Shown: in pieces, positions 1 to 7,200 of the stretch
Layout: each line of letters begins with the position of its first letter
How positions within the stretch are numbered: the first letter of the stretch is position 1
DNA from: Bombus terrestris
Taxonomy: Eukaryota > Arthropoda > Insecta > Hymenoptera > Apidae
Direction: 5' to 3'
Length of the DNA: 64,000 nucleotides
Assembly (NCBI RefSeq): GCF_910591885.1
Contig: NC_063273.1
Span: 13,732,501 to 13,796,500, forward strand
Made by a program: the position numbers and the translations under genes
Notes under the pieces: model-generated
Told to the model about the DNA's origin: nothing
Database searches by the model: none
Seen by the model: the letters and a program-made list of their open reading frames with translations, nothing else

Positions 1-155
1 TACTATATAACGTTATACGTTGTAACGTAATAGTATATAACGTTTTACGTCATATAGTGATCTAGTATAACGTTATACGTTATAACGTAATAGTACATAA
101 CGTTATACGTTGTAACGTAATAATGCATAACGTTACACGTTGTAACGTAATAGTA
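1..155. repeat. 30-bp satellite array, left of the retrotransposon
   Basis: This stretch consists of about five 30-bp monomers of the same two classes that fill the window from 5299 onward: A-type units with TACGTT and AACGTA arms, and B-type units with the ATAGTGATC core (around 52-65). It is cut at 155 by the LTR. Joining base 155 to base 5303 recreates an uninterrupted monomer in phase, so it is the left half of the same array. The array runs off the left edge of the window. Confidence 0.97.
152..155. repeat. Target-site duplication, left copy (AGTA)
   Basis: AGTA directly precedes the first LTR base (156) and is repeated directly after the last base of the 3' LTR (5299-5302). Four-base duplications are typical of several Gypsy-group elements. 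Base 611 and base 5299 are both A, so a 456-bp LTR with a 3-bp duplication is formally possible. The 4-bp reading is preferred because it leaves both LTRs at 455 bp and restores the satellite exactly. Confidence 0.85.
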
Positions 156-160
156 TGTAA

Positions 161-190
161 AATCCCTAGAGTCCTTTTAGGATAGGGATT
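161..190 (+). other. Inverted repeat at the 5' edge of the LTR, followed by a T run
   Basis: AATCCCTA (161-168) pairs with TAGGGATT (183-190) and TCCT (172-175) pairs with AGGA (179-182). This gives a 12-bp stem with a three-base bulge (GAG, 169-171) and a TTT loop. Seven T residues follow at 192-198. The 3' LTR carries the same structure at 4849-4878. It lies just inside the integrase-recognised end. Its function is unknown; it resembles an intrinsic terminator in shape only. Confidence 0.6.
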
Positions 191-310
191 CTTTTTTTGT
201 ACGGGTAGCACGACAGGCTGTGTCTAACGGAGAGACCGATCTTTCTTTGTTGCACGGACGACGAGTGAAGAAGCACGTGGTCTCCAGACGGACGGATAGA
301 GAGTACATTA

Positions 311-320
311 GAGAGAGAGA
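311..320 (+). promoter_or_regulatory. (GA)5 tract in the LTR, possible GAGA-factor site
   Basis: Five GA dinucleotides lie in a purine-rich part of the presumed U3 region, and again at 4999-5008 in the 3' LTR. GAGA-type factors bind such tracts in insect promoters. The host is not established, so this is only a candidate. Confidence 0.25.
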
Positions 321-408
321 CAAGGCTATAGAATAAGTGTTTAAGATTGCAAAGACTAAAGATTTAAGATTTAAGACTGAAGAAGAAAGACAGGTAGCTC
401 AGGACGTT

Positions 409-429
409 GAAAATCGATTCTCGATTTTC
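409..429 (+). promoter_or_regulatory. LTR hairpin containing the complement of the primer site
   Basis: GAAAATCGA (409-417) and TCGATTTTC (421-429) form a perfect 9-bp inverted repeat with a three-base loop. The left part, GAAAATCGATT (409-419), is also the exact reverse complement of 611-621, the first 11 bases after the LTR. In RNA the same segment could therefore pair either locally or with the primer site. The segment recurs in the 3' LTR at 5097-5117. Whether transcription starts near 409 is not shown by the sequence. Confidence 0.6.
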
Positions 430-543
430 AGGTAAACATCGTACCAAAGACTTATAATTTCCCGTTTAGATAATCATCGCTATTGATTGTTATAGTCGCA
501 TATTAATTGTCGTTCACTTTTGTATTTTATCCAATCATTTCAT

Positions 544-549
544 AATAAA
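544..549 (+). promoter_or_regulatory. Polyadenylation signal AATAAA in the 5' LTR
   Basis: This is a canonical AATAAA hexamer 61 bases before the LTR end. In the 5' LTR it would be silent or weak; the 3' LTR copy at 5232-5237 is the one expected to act. Confidence 0.5.
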
Positions 550-610
550 AAAACCTCGATTTTCAGACTTCAGAATCGATCCCTGAATTAACCCATTATT
601 GAACCTTATA

Positions 611-621
611 AATCGATTTTC
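611..621 (+). other. Candidate primer binding site (self-priming type)
   Basis: AATCGATTTTC begins at the first base after the 5' LTR, where a primer site is expected. It lacks the TGG that pairs with a tRNA CCA end, and no TGG lies between 611 and the gag ATG at 630. It is an 11/11 reverse complement of GAAAATCGATT at 409-419 in the LTR. Tf1 of fission yeast and vertebrate sushi elements prime from an 11-nt 5' transcript end pairing with a primer site at this place. The match is seen in the sequence; the mechanism here is inferred. Confidence 0.6.
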
Positions 622-629
622 GCCACGCC

Positions 630-1754
630 ATGCCGCTGAGAGTTAACCTACGCGTCGTCATGATCGAGAACGCGAAAGGGGAGAAGATAGAGAGTATAGA
701 ATCTATCAGGAGACCAGAAGACGAAATGTGCTATATTTTCCCCCCAGAATATCAAGAAAGAAAGTACCACCAACAATTATTTAGTTTACCAACAGTGAAA
801 AAGACCGCAAACAGTCTAACCAAGGTAGGCCAATATAGGAATATTAAAATCACAATAGACGATGAGACAGCAGCACTGTATACCGATACGGATTCAAACT
901 TCGTATTCCGAGACATTGTCTTAGAGGAAGCAGAAATAACCTACACAAGAAAAACAAAGACGGAAATCGAAAAACCCAACCTGGACATGGAAAGACTTCT
1001 AGAGGCCCTTCAAAGACGAGATAAGAGGGAGATAGAGGAAATAAACTTCAATATAGAACGGTTTGAAGGAACCCAGAAAGCCGCAAACTGGATAGCAGAG
1101 TATGAAGAGGAATGCAAAAAATACAAAATAAAAAGCGATGAGGAAAAAATCAAAGGTTTGAGAAAGTACCTAGGAAAAACAGCAGAAAAGTGGTATCAAA
1201 CAAATCTACTGAAAGCTGAAGAACACAACTGGGAAGATTGGAAAGAAGCATTTCTCAAAACTTTTAAGAATAAAGGTTGGTCGGCAATACGATATGCTTA
1301 CAACTTTAAATACCTTTCAGGGTCGCTCGTAGAATATGCAATAGAGAAAGAAAGACTAATATTGGAAGTAAAAAGGAAAATGGATGAAGAGGTGAGGATA
1401 CACCTGATTGTCATGGGATTACCTATCGAAATCCAGGACAAAATCGATAGGGAAAATATACAGACAACAAATGACCTAATAGGAACTTTGGGACAACATG
1501 AAGACTGGAGAAAAAGGAAAGAAACACAAGAAAGAAGGATAGACGCGGTTAAAAAGGAAAACCCACCATTCAAAAAAAAACCATGCACAATCTGTGAAGC
1601 ACTGAACTTTCCGGGCCGATTCCACCCAGTGGAACTATGTAGAAATAGAGACAGAAACCCCCAGAAGAAACCCAAACAAATAAATTCACTGGAGGCGTTC
1701 ACATCAGAAAATGAAATAGCAGGAACATCGGATGAGGAGGAAGAAAAAAACTAA
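630..1754 (+). CDS. gag: Gag polyprotein of the LTR retrotransposon
   Basis: This 374-residue protein should assemble the cytoplasmic particle that packages element RNA. The ATG at 630 is the first after the LTR and has G at -3; the next in-frame ATG is codon 11. Residues ~118-290 are helical, charged and rich in Trp/Lys/Glu (for example KTAEKWYQ at 183-190 and EDWKEAFLKTF at 202-212), as in retrotransposon Gag capsid regions. A single zinc-knuckle-like motif follows, C319-x2-C322-x9-H332-x4-C337, flanked by basic residues typical of nucleocapsid. Its Cys-His spacing is nine rather than the usual four. The C-terminus is acidic. The ORF ends at TAA 1752-1754, directly after an A-AAA-AAC slippery site, so a minority of ribosomes should continue into pol. 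I see no internal stop. The assignment to Gag rests on position, the knuckle and general composition; no close family member is recognised. Confidence 0.93.
   Translation: MPLRVNLRVVMIENAKGEKIESIESIRRPEDEMCYIFPPEYQERKYHQQLFSLPTVKKTANSLTKVGQYRNIKITIDDETAALYTDTDSNFVFRDIVLEEAEITYTRKTKTEIEKPNLDMERLLEALQRRDKREIEEINFNIERFEGTQKAANWIAEYEEECKKYKIKSDEEKIKGLRKYLGKTAEKWYQTNLLKAEEHNWEDWKEAFLKTFKNKGWSAIRYAYNFKYLSGSLVEYAIEKERLILEVKRKMDEEVRIHLIVMGLPIEIQDKIDRENIQTTNDLIGTLGQHEDWRKRKETQERRIDAVKKENPPFKKKPCTICEALNFPGRFHPVELCRNRDRNPQKKPKQINSLEAFTSENEIAGTSDEEEEKN
1745..1751 (+). promoter_or_regulatory. -1 ribosomal frameshift site (A-AAA-AAC)
   Basis: In the gag frame the last codons are GAA AAA AAC TAA, so bases 1745-1751 form the canonical X-XXY-YYZ heptamer A-AAA-AAC placed exactly before the stop. 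The pol frame is the -1 frame relative to gag. It is open from 1736, after a TGA at 1733-1735, so a slip here enters pol at codon 1751. The same heptamer is used at retroviral gag-pro junctions. I see no obvious strong stem-loop in the next 60 bases; a pseudoknot cannot be judged by eye. Confidence 0.88.
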
Positions 1755-4700
1755 AATGCCCGGAGAAGCACATACCATTGATAAAACTGCGAGTCAAAGT
1801 CAATGATCAAAGAGAGATTAAAGGTATCTACGACACGGGAGCGAATGCAAGTTTTATTAACCAAAAGATCATTGATCAGATAAAAGCAAACATAAAAGAA
1901 GACAAGAGCATGTTCAAAACCATCAATGGGAAAGACTTCACGAGTAGCCGGGCGAGACTAAAAATGAGGATAAACAAGATAGAGAAAGAGATAGATGTGT
2001 ATATAGTACGCAATGATAATTTCACATATGATCTCATCTTAGGGCTGGACGCCATAAGGGAATTCAGACTAAGACAAGACGAGAATTTGAGGGTTAGCCA
2101 AAAATTAGGCGACAAAGAGGAAATAATAGCTGATAGAAAAGAAGAAAGAAGGAACAATCAGAGAAGAAAGGTAAACGTTACCGAGCACAAGGAGACGGGT
2201 AAACCTATGGACAACTTAGAACACCTAAATAACCTACAAAAAACAGAGGTAAGCCAACTTATAGAGAGATATAAAGATGTATTTGCTAAACACAAATTCG
2301 ATGTGGGAACCAGGAAATCACAAGAAGCTTCTATTAAGCTAATCGAAAATAAATACATATCAAAGAAACCATACAGATGTAGCATTCCAGATCAGAGAGA
2401 AATAGAATTCCAGATTACGAAACTACTAGAACATGATCTCATAGAGGAATCAAGTTCACCATTTGCAGCACCAGTGACACTAGCCTTTAAAAAGGAGTCA
2501 AATCGTAGAGATAGACTATGTATTGATTTCAGAGAGATAAACAAAATTGTAGTTCCGGAACCACAACCATTCCCAAGAATTGAAGATATCATAGTCAAAG
2601 CGGGAAATTGCCATTTCTTCTCAACGTTTGACATTAATTCGGCGTTCTGGTCAATTCCAATAAAAAAGGAGGACCGGGAGAAGACAGCCTTCATAACACA
2701 AAATGGACACTGGCAATGGAAATGTTTACCGTTCGGACTAAAAATCTCTCCTGCTATTTTCCAACGAGTGCTGGCAAACACCCTTAGAAGGAACGGATTA
2801 GCGGAATTTTGCATGAATTACATCGACGATATTCTAGTCTTCTCCGAGACGTTTGACCAACATATCAAACACATAGAACAATTGATGAAAACCATAAGGA
2901 AAGAAGGATTCAGACTAAAACTAGCCAAATGCAAGTTTGCAGAGAACTCGGTAAAATATCTAGGCCATATTATCGAGAAAGACGGCGTGAGACCAGGAAA
3001 AGATAACCTAAAGGCGATACGCGATTTCGAACGCCCAAGAAACAAGAAGAATGTGAGGCAACTACTCGGAAAGATAAATTTTTATTACAAATTTATAGAA
3101 GACGCGTGCAAGCTCCTGGAACCGCTACACAATCTACTAAGAAAAAATACAGAATTTATCTGGAATGAAGAATGCGAAAAGGCATTTAAAAAGATTAAGG
3201 AATACCTCTGTTCAAGCCCGATCCTTTCAATATACGACCACAACAGAGAAGTATTCATCTACACGGATGCAAGTGGAGACGGATTAGGGGCAGTGCTAAA
3301 GCAACCTCAAGATAACGGGATGTTACACCCGGTGGCGTATTTTTCGAGAAGACTGAAACCAACCGAGACAAAGAAGAAAGCAATCCACCTTGAATGTCTT
3401 GCTATCAAAGAGGCGATTCAGTACTGGCAGCATTGGTTAATCGGTAGGCACTTCACTGTCCTTTCAGACCACAAACCGTTGGAATCAATGAGAGTCAAAG
3501 CAAGAACCGACGAAATTTTAGGAGACCTGATGCACTACTTATCGCAGTACGACTTCAAGATCATCTACTCACCGGGAAAACACAACATAGAGGCAGACGC
3601 ACTATCCAGGAACCCCGTCTTAGAAAGTTTTGAGGACGAAGAAGAGGTTTTGAAAGTAGCGAATATTATAAAAAAACAGGACATAATCCGAGATCAGAAA
3701 GAAAACAGGGAAGATATTAAAAATACGAAAGACCTTATAAAAAAATCAGAAATTTTTTTTAAAAATATTAAAGGATGCCAACGTATAGTCGTCTCACAAG
3801 AATTTGGCGAGCATATCATAAAGACAGTGCATGATTTCTTTGGTCATGTTGGAAGGAATCATATACTGAAAAAAATCCGACCCTTTTATTATTTCAAAAA
3901 TATGGACCGAATTGTCGACAAATTCTGCAAACAATGCGAAATTTGCATTAAGAATAAAAGCAGAACGAGAAGACCGATCGGGCTTATGTCGAGACTAGGA
4001 CCAGCGAGGAAACCGTTTGAAATAATGTCATTCGATACGATCGGAGGGTTTTCCAACAACAACTCACCAAAGAAGTACATGCATATACTCATAGATCACT
4101 TTTCAAGGGCTGTTTTTATGTCCACATCGAAAACACAACGCGCAGAAGATATCATAAAACTTATGAACTCGACAGGAGAAACTGACTCCATAAAAATTAT
4201 CCTTGCAGACCGATACCCAGCAATGACATCCAAGGAAATCCAAGAGTACGCGAGAGAGAAAAACATTAAATTAATTTTCACCTCGACAGACTGTCCATCC
4301 TCCAATGGACTAAACGAGAGGGTAAATCAGACATTGGTAAACAGAATCAGATGCAAAATCAATTCGGAAAAAAAAAAGAGAAACTGGACAAAGATCGCAA
4401 AAGAAAGCGTAGAAGAATACAATAACACCAGACACAGTGTAACGGGATTTGCCCCAAATTACTTACTGTATGGGAAAATGATCGAAATCATCCCTAAGGG
4501 AATAACAGAAAAGAAGATAAACTTAGAAAGAGACAGAGAAGAAGCATTTAAAAACTCAGCAAGAAACTTCGAAATCAACAAACAGAAATACGACAAGAAA
4601 AGACGAGAACACGAATTTAAAATTGGTGATATGGTCTTCACCCACAACGGAAACAGAATGAATAGAAATAAGCTGGAAGAAATTAGGAAAGGACCCTTCA

Positions 4701-4813
4701 AAATTTTGAGAAAAATCTCAAACTCTATATATGAAGTGGACAACGGTAACCGGAGATCGGAAGGGAATCTCTTCCACTCGAGTAAGCTTACCCCTTATAG
4801 AGAAGACAATTAA
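1751..4813 (+). CDS. pol: Pol polyprotein: protease, reverse transcriptase, RNase H, integrase
   Basis: Pol copies the element RNA into DNA and integrates it. It is expected only as a -1 frameshift fusion with Gag, since there is no ATG near its start; position 1751 is the first codon after the slip. Residues below count from the TTG codon at 1778. Protease: DTG at 19-21 and ILGLD at 87-91. Reverse transcriptase, ~200-400: LCIDFREIN at 247-255, motif A TFDINSAF with D285, and the YIDD box at 348-351. RNase H: D497 (TDAS), E539, D564 (SDHKP) and D607 (ADALSR), a complete set of acidic residues. Integrase: H685/H690 and C717/C720 zinc finger, then D753, D811 and E847, with 35 residues between the last two (D,D35E). 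A GPF motif at 972-974 marks the GPY/F module. The TAA is at 4811-4813. All catalytic residues are present and I see no break, so the protein may be functional. There is no chromodomain and no downstream env. Confidence 0.97.
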   Translation, partial: LKCPEKHIPLIKLRVKVNDQREIKGIYDTGANASFINQKIIDQIKANIKEDKSMFKTINGKDFTSSRARLKMRINKIEKEIDVYIVRNDNFTYDLILGLDAIREFRLRQDENLRVSQKLGDKEEIIADRKEERRNNQRRKVNVTEHKETGKPMDNLEHLNNLQKTEVSQLIERYKDVFAKHKFDVGTRKSQEASIKLIENKYISKKPYRCSIPDQREIEFQITKLLEHDLIEESSSPFAAPVTLAFKKESNRRDRLCIDFREINKIVVPEPQPFPRIEDIIVKAGNCHFFSTFDINSAFWSIPIKKEDREKTAFITQNGHWQWKCLPFGLKISPAIFQRVLANTLRRNGLAEFCMNYIDDILVFSETFDQHIKHIEQLMKTIRKEGFRLKLAKCKFAENSVKYLGHIIEKDGVRPGKDNLKAIRDFERPRNKKNVRQLLGKINFYYKFIEDACKLLEPLHNLLRKNTEFIWNEECEKAFKKIKEYLCSSPILSIYDHNREVFIYTDASGDGLGAVLKQPQDNGMLHPVAYFSRRLKPTETKKKAIHLECLAIKEAIQYWQHWLIGRHFTVLSDHKPLESMRVKARTDEILGDLMHYLSQYDFKIIYSPGKHNIEADALSRNPVLESFEDEEEVLKVANIIKKQDIIRDQKENREDIKNTKDLIKKSEIFFKNIKGCQRIVVSQEFGEHIIKTVHDFFGHVGRNHILKKIRPFYYFKNMDRIVDKFCKQCEICIKNKSRTRRPIGLMSRLGPARKPFEIMSFDTIGGFSNNNSPKKYMHILIDHFSRAVFMSTSKTQRAEDIIKLMNSTGETDSIKIILADRYPAMTSKEIQEYAREKNIKLIFTSTDCPSSNGLNERVNQTLVNRIRCKINSEKKKRNWTKIAKESVEEYNNTRHSVTGFAPNYLLYGKMIEIIPKGITEKKINLERDREEAFKNSARNFEINKQKYDKKRREHEFKIGDMVFTHNGNRMNRNKLEEIRKGPFKILRKISNSIYEVDNGNRRSEGNLFHSSKLTPYREDN

Positions 4814-4831
4814 CGACGTAATTGTCAGCAC

Positions 4832-4843
4832 GAGGAGGGGAGG
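4832..4843 (+). other. Polypurine tract (plus-strand primer)
   Basis: Twelve purines in a row (GAGGAGGGGAGG) end exactly one base before the 3' LTR. This is the place and composition expected of the RNase H-resistant primer for plus-strand DNA. Its 3' edge independently fixes the first LTR base at 4844. Confidence 0.9.
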
Positions 4844-5298
4844 TGTAAAATCCCTAGAGTCCTTTTAGGATAGGGATTCTTTTTTTGTACGGGTAGCACG
4901 ACAGGCTGTGTCTAACGGAGAGACCGATCTTTCTTTGTTGCACGGACGACGAGTGAAGAAGCACGTGGTCTCCAGACGGACGGATAGAGAGTACATTAGA
5001 GAGAGAGACAAGGCTATAGAATAAGTGTTTAAGATTGCAAAGACTAAAGATTTAAGATTTAAGACTGAAGAAGAAAGACAGGTAGCTCAGGACGTTGAAA
5101 ATCGATTCTCGATTTTCAGGTAAACATCGTACCAAAGACTTATAATTTCCCGTTTAGATAATCATCGCTATTGATTGTTATAGTCGCATATTAATTGTCG
5201 TTCACTTTTGTATTTTATCCAATCATTTCATAATAAAAAAACCTCGATTTTCAGACTTCAGAATCGATCCCTGAATTAACCCATTATTGAACCTTATA
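4844..5298 (+). repeat. 3' LTR (455 bp)
   Basis: It has the same length as the 5' LTR and I found no difference between them. In new insertions the two LTRs are identical because both are copied from one template, so the lack of divergence indicates recent insertion, or less likely gene conversion. It carries the active-position poly(A) signal (5232-5237). It is followed by AGTA and then satellite. Confidence 0.97.
5232..5237 (+). promoter_or_regulatory. Polyadenylation signal AATAAA in the 3' LTR
   Basis: This hexamer lies 61 bases before the end of the 3' LTR and is the expected 3'-end processing signal for the full-length element transcript. No other AATAAA was noted between the pol stop and the LTR end. 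Confidence 0.6.
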
Positions 5299-5302
5299 AG
5301 TA
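5299..5302. repeat. Target-site duplication, right copy (AGTA)
   Basis: This matches AGTA at 152-155. The next bases continue the monomer that was interrupted at 155, so no flanking sequence was lost or rearranged. Confidence 0.85.
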
Positions 5303-6900
5303 TATAACGTTTTACGTCATATAGTGATCCAATATAACGTTATTCGGTGTAACGTAATAGTATGTAACGATATACATCAAATAGTGATCCAGTATAATAT
5401 TATACGTAATAACGTAATAGTACATAACGTTATACGTTGTAACGTAATAGTACATAATGTTATACGTTGTAACGTAATAATACATAACGTTATACGTTGT
5501 AACGTAATAGTATATAACGTTTTACGTCACAAAGTGATCTAATATAACGTTATACGTTATAACGTGATAGTACATAACGTTATACGTTGTAACGTAATAG
5601 TATGTAACGTTAAACATCATATAGTCATCCAATATAACGTCATACGTTCTAACATAATAGTACATAACGTTTCACGTTGTAACGTAATATTATATAACAT
5701 TACACATCATATAGCGATCCAATATAACGTTATACGTTATAACGTAATAGTACATAACGTTATACGTTGTAACGTAATAATACATAACGTTATACGTTGT
5801 AACGTAATAGTATATAACGTTTTACGTCACATAGTGATCTAATATAACGTTATACGTTATAACGTGATAGTACATAACGTTATACGTTGTAACGTAATGG
5901 TATATAATGTTACACATCATATAGTGATCCAATATAACGTTATACGTTATAAGGTAATAGTACATATCGATGTACATCATATAGTGATCCAATATAACGT
6001 TACACGTTATTATGTAATAGTACATAACGATATACAAAATATAGTAATCCAATATAACGTTATACGTTATAACGTAATAGTACATAACGTTATACGTTCT
6101 AACATAATAGTACATAACGTTTCACGTTGTAACGTAATATTATATAACATTACACATCATATAGCGATCCAATATAACGTTATACGTTATAACGTAATAG
6201 TACATAACGTTATACGTTGTAACGTAATAATACATAACGTTATACGTTGTAACGTAATAGTATATAACGTTTTACGTCATATAGTCATCTAGTATAACGT
6301 TATACGTTATAACGTAATAGTACATAACGTTATACGTTGTAACGTAATAGTATGTAACGTTATACATCATATAGTGATCCAATATAACGTTATACTTTCT
6401 AACATAATAGTACATAACGTTTCACGTTGTAACGTAATAGTATATAACGTTACACATCACATAATGATCCAATATAACGTTATACGTTATAACGTAATAA
6501 TACATAACGTTATACGTTGTAACGTAATATTATATAACATTACACATCATATTGCGATCCAATATAACGTTATACGTTATAATGTAATAGTACATAACGT
6601 TATACGTTGTAACGTAATAATACATAACGTTATACGTTGTAACGTAATAGTATATAACGTTTTACGTCACATAGTGATCTAGTATAACGTTATACGTTAT
6701 ACCGTAATAGTACATAACGTTATACGTTGTAACGTAATAATACATAACGTTATACGTTGTAACGTAATAGTATATAACGTTTTACGTCATATAGTGATCC
6801 AATATAACGTTATTCGGTGTAACGTAATAGTATGTAACGATATACATCAAATAGTGATCCAGTATAATATTATACGTAATAACGTAATAGTACATAACGT

Positions 6901-7200
6901 TATACGTTGTAACGTAAAAATACATAACGTTATACGTTGTCACGTAATAGTACATAACCTTATACATCATATAGTGAACCGATATATCGTTATACGTTAC
7001 AACGTAATAGTACACAACGTTATATGTTGTAACGTAATAGTACATAACGTTATACGTTGTAACGTAAAAATACATAACGTTATACGTTGTCACGTAATAG
7101 TACATAACCTTATACATCATATAGTGAACCGATATATCGTTATACGTTACAACGTAATAGTACACAACGTTATATGTTGTAACGTAATAGTACATAACGT
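6901..7200. repeat. 150-bp (five-monomer) perfect tandem duplication
   Basis: Bases 6901-7050 and 7051-7200 are identical by eye. The five-monomer set includes the rarer variants GTAACGTAAAAATACATAAC, TTGTCACGTAATAG, GTGAACCGATATATCG and GTTACAACG. The same set also occurs doubled near 21.2-21.5 kb and 28.2-28.5 kb and as single copies elsewhere, so it is a mobile building block of the array. Confidence 0.9.

Larger units (their letters stand above)
156..610 (+). repeat. 5' LTR (455 bp)
   Basis: This is a direct repeat of 4844-5298 at an offset of 4,688 bp. I compared the two copies by eye line by line and saw no difference or length change. It starts TGTAA and ends TTATA, an imperfect inverted terminus: TTACA would be the perfect partner, so the usual terminal CA is TA here. 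It contains a terminal hairpin (161-190), a (GA)5 tract (311-320), a perfect 9-bp hairpin (409-429), a 12-bp direct repeat (420-431 and 555-566) and an AATAAA signal (544-549). The U3/R/U5 borders cannot be fixed from sequence. R should start upstream of 544 and end a little after it. Confidence 0.97.
156..5298 (+). mobile_element. Intact Ty3/Gypsy-type LTR retrotransposon (5,143 bp)
   Basis: A complete element lies on the + strand: 5' LTR (156-610), candidate primer site (611-621), gag (630-1754), -1 frameshift site (1745-1751), pol in the order protease, RT, RNase H, integrase (to 4813), polypurine tract (4832-4843) and 3' LTR (4844-5298). Protease-RT-RNase H-integrase is the Ty3/Gypsy order (Ty1/Copia has integrase before RT). 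Only 30 bp separate the pol stop from the 3' LTR, so there is no env gene. I see no stop codon or frameshift in either ORF, and the LTRs look identical, so insertion was recent and the copy may be active. The integrase has a GPY/F module but I see no chromodomain, which argues against a chromovirus. The family name is not recognised. Confidence 0.97.

Noticed and set aside
161..198. Intrinsic (Rho-independent) transcription terminator
   Set aside because: The hairpin plus T run has that shape, but it lies in a eukaryotic LTR in both copies; it is reported only as a structural feature.
611..630. Standard tRNA primer binding site
   Set aside because: No TGG is present between the LTR end and the gag ATG, and the sequence does not look like the complement of a tRNA 3' end I recognise. 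A complete host tRNA comparison could overturn this.
1298..4743. Minus-strand ORFs of 67-140 codons inside gag and pol (for example 1298-1702, 2392-2814, 4459-4743)
   Set aside because: They lie antisense to well-supported Gag and Pol coding sequence and have no recognisable domain; they are frame shadows.
4691..4813. Chromodomain at the integrase C-terminus
   Set aside because: After the GPF motif only about 37 residues remain, ending in a KLTPYR-type tail; there is no room for a chromodomain and no aromatic cage pattern.
4814..4843. An env or third ORF downstream of pol
   Set aside because: Only 30 bp lie between the pol stop and the 3' LTR, and 12 of them are the polypurine tract.
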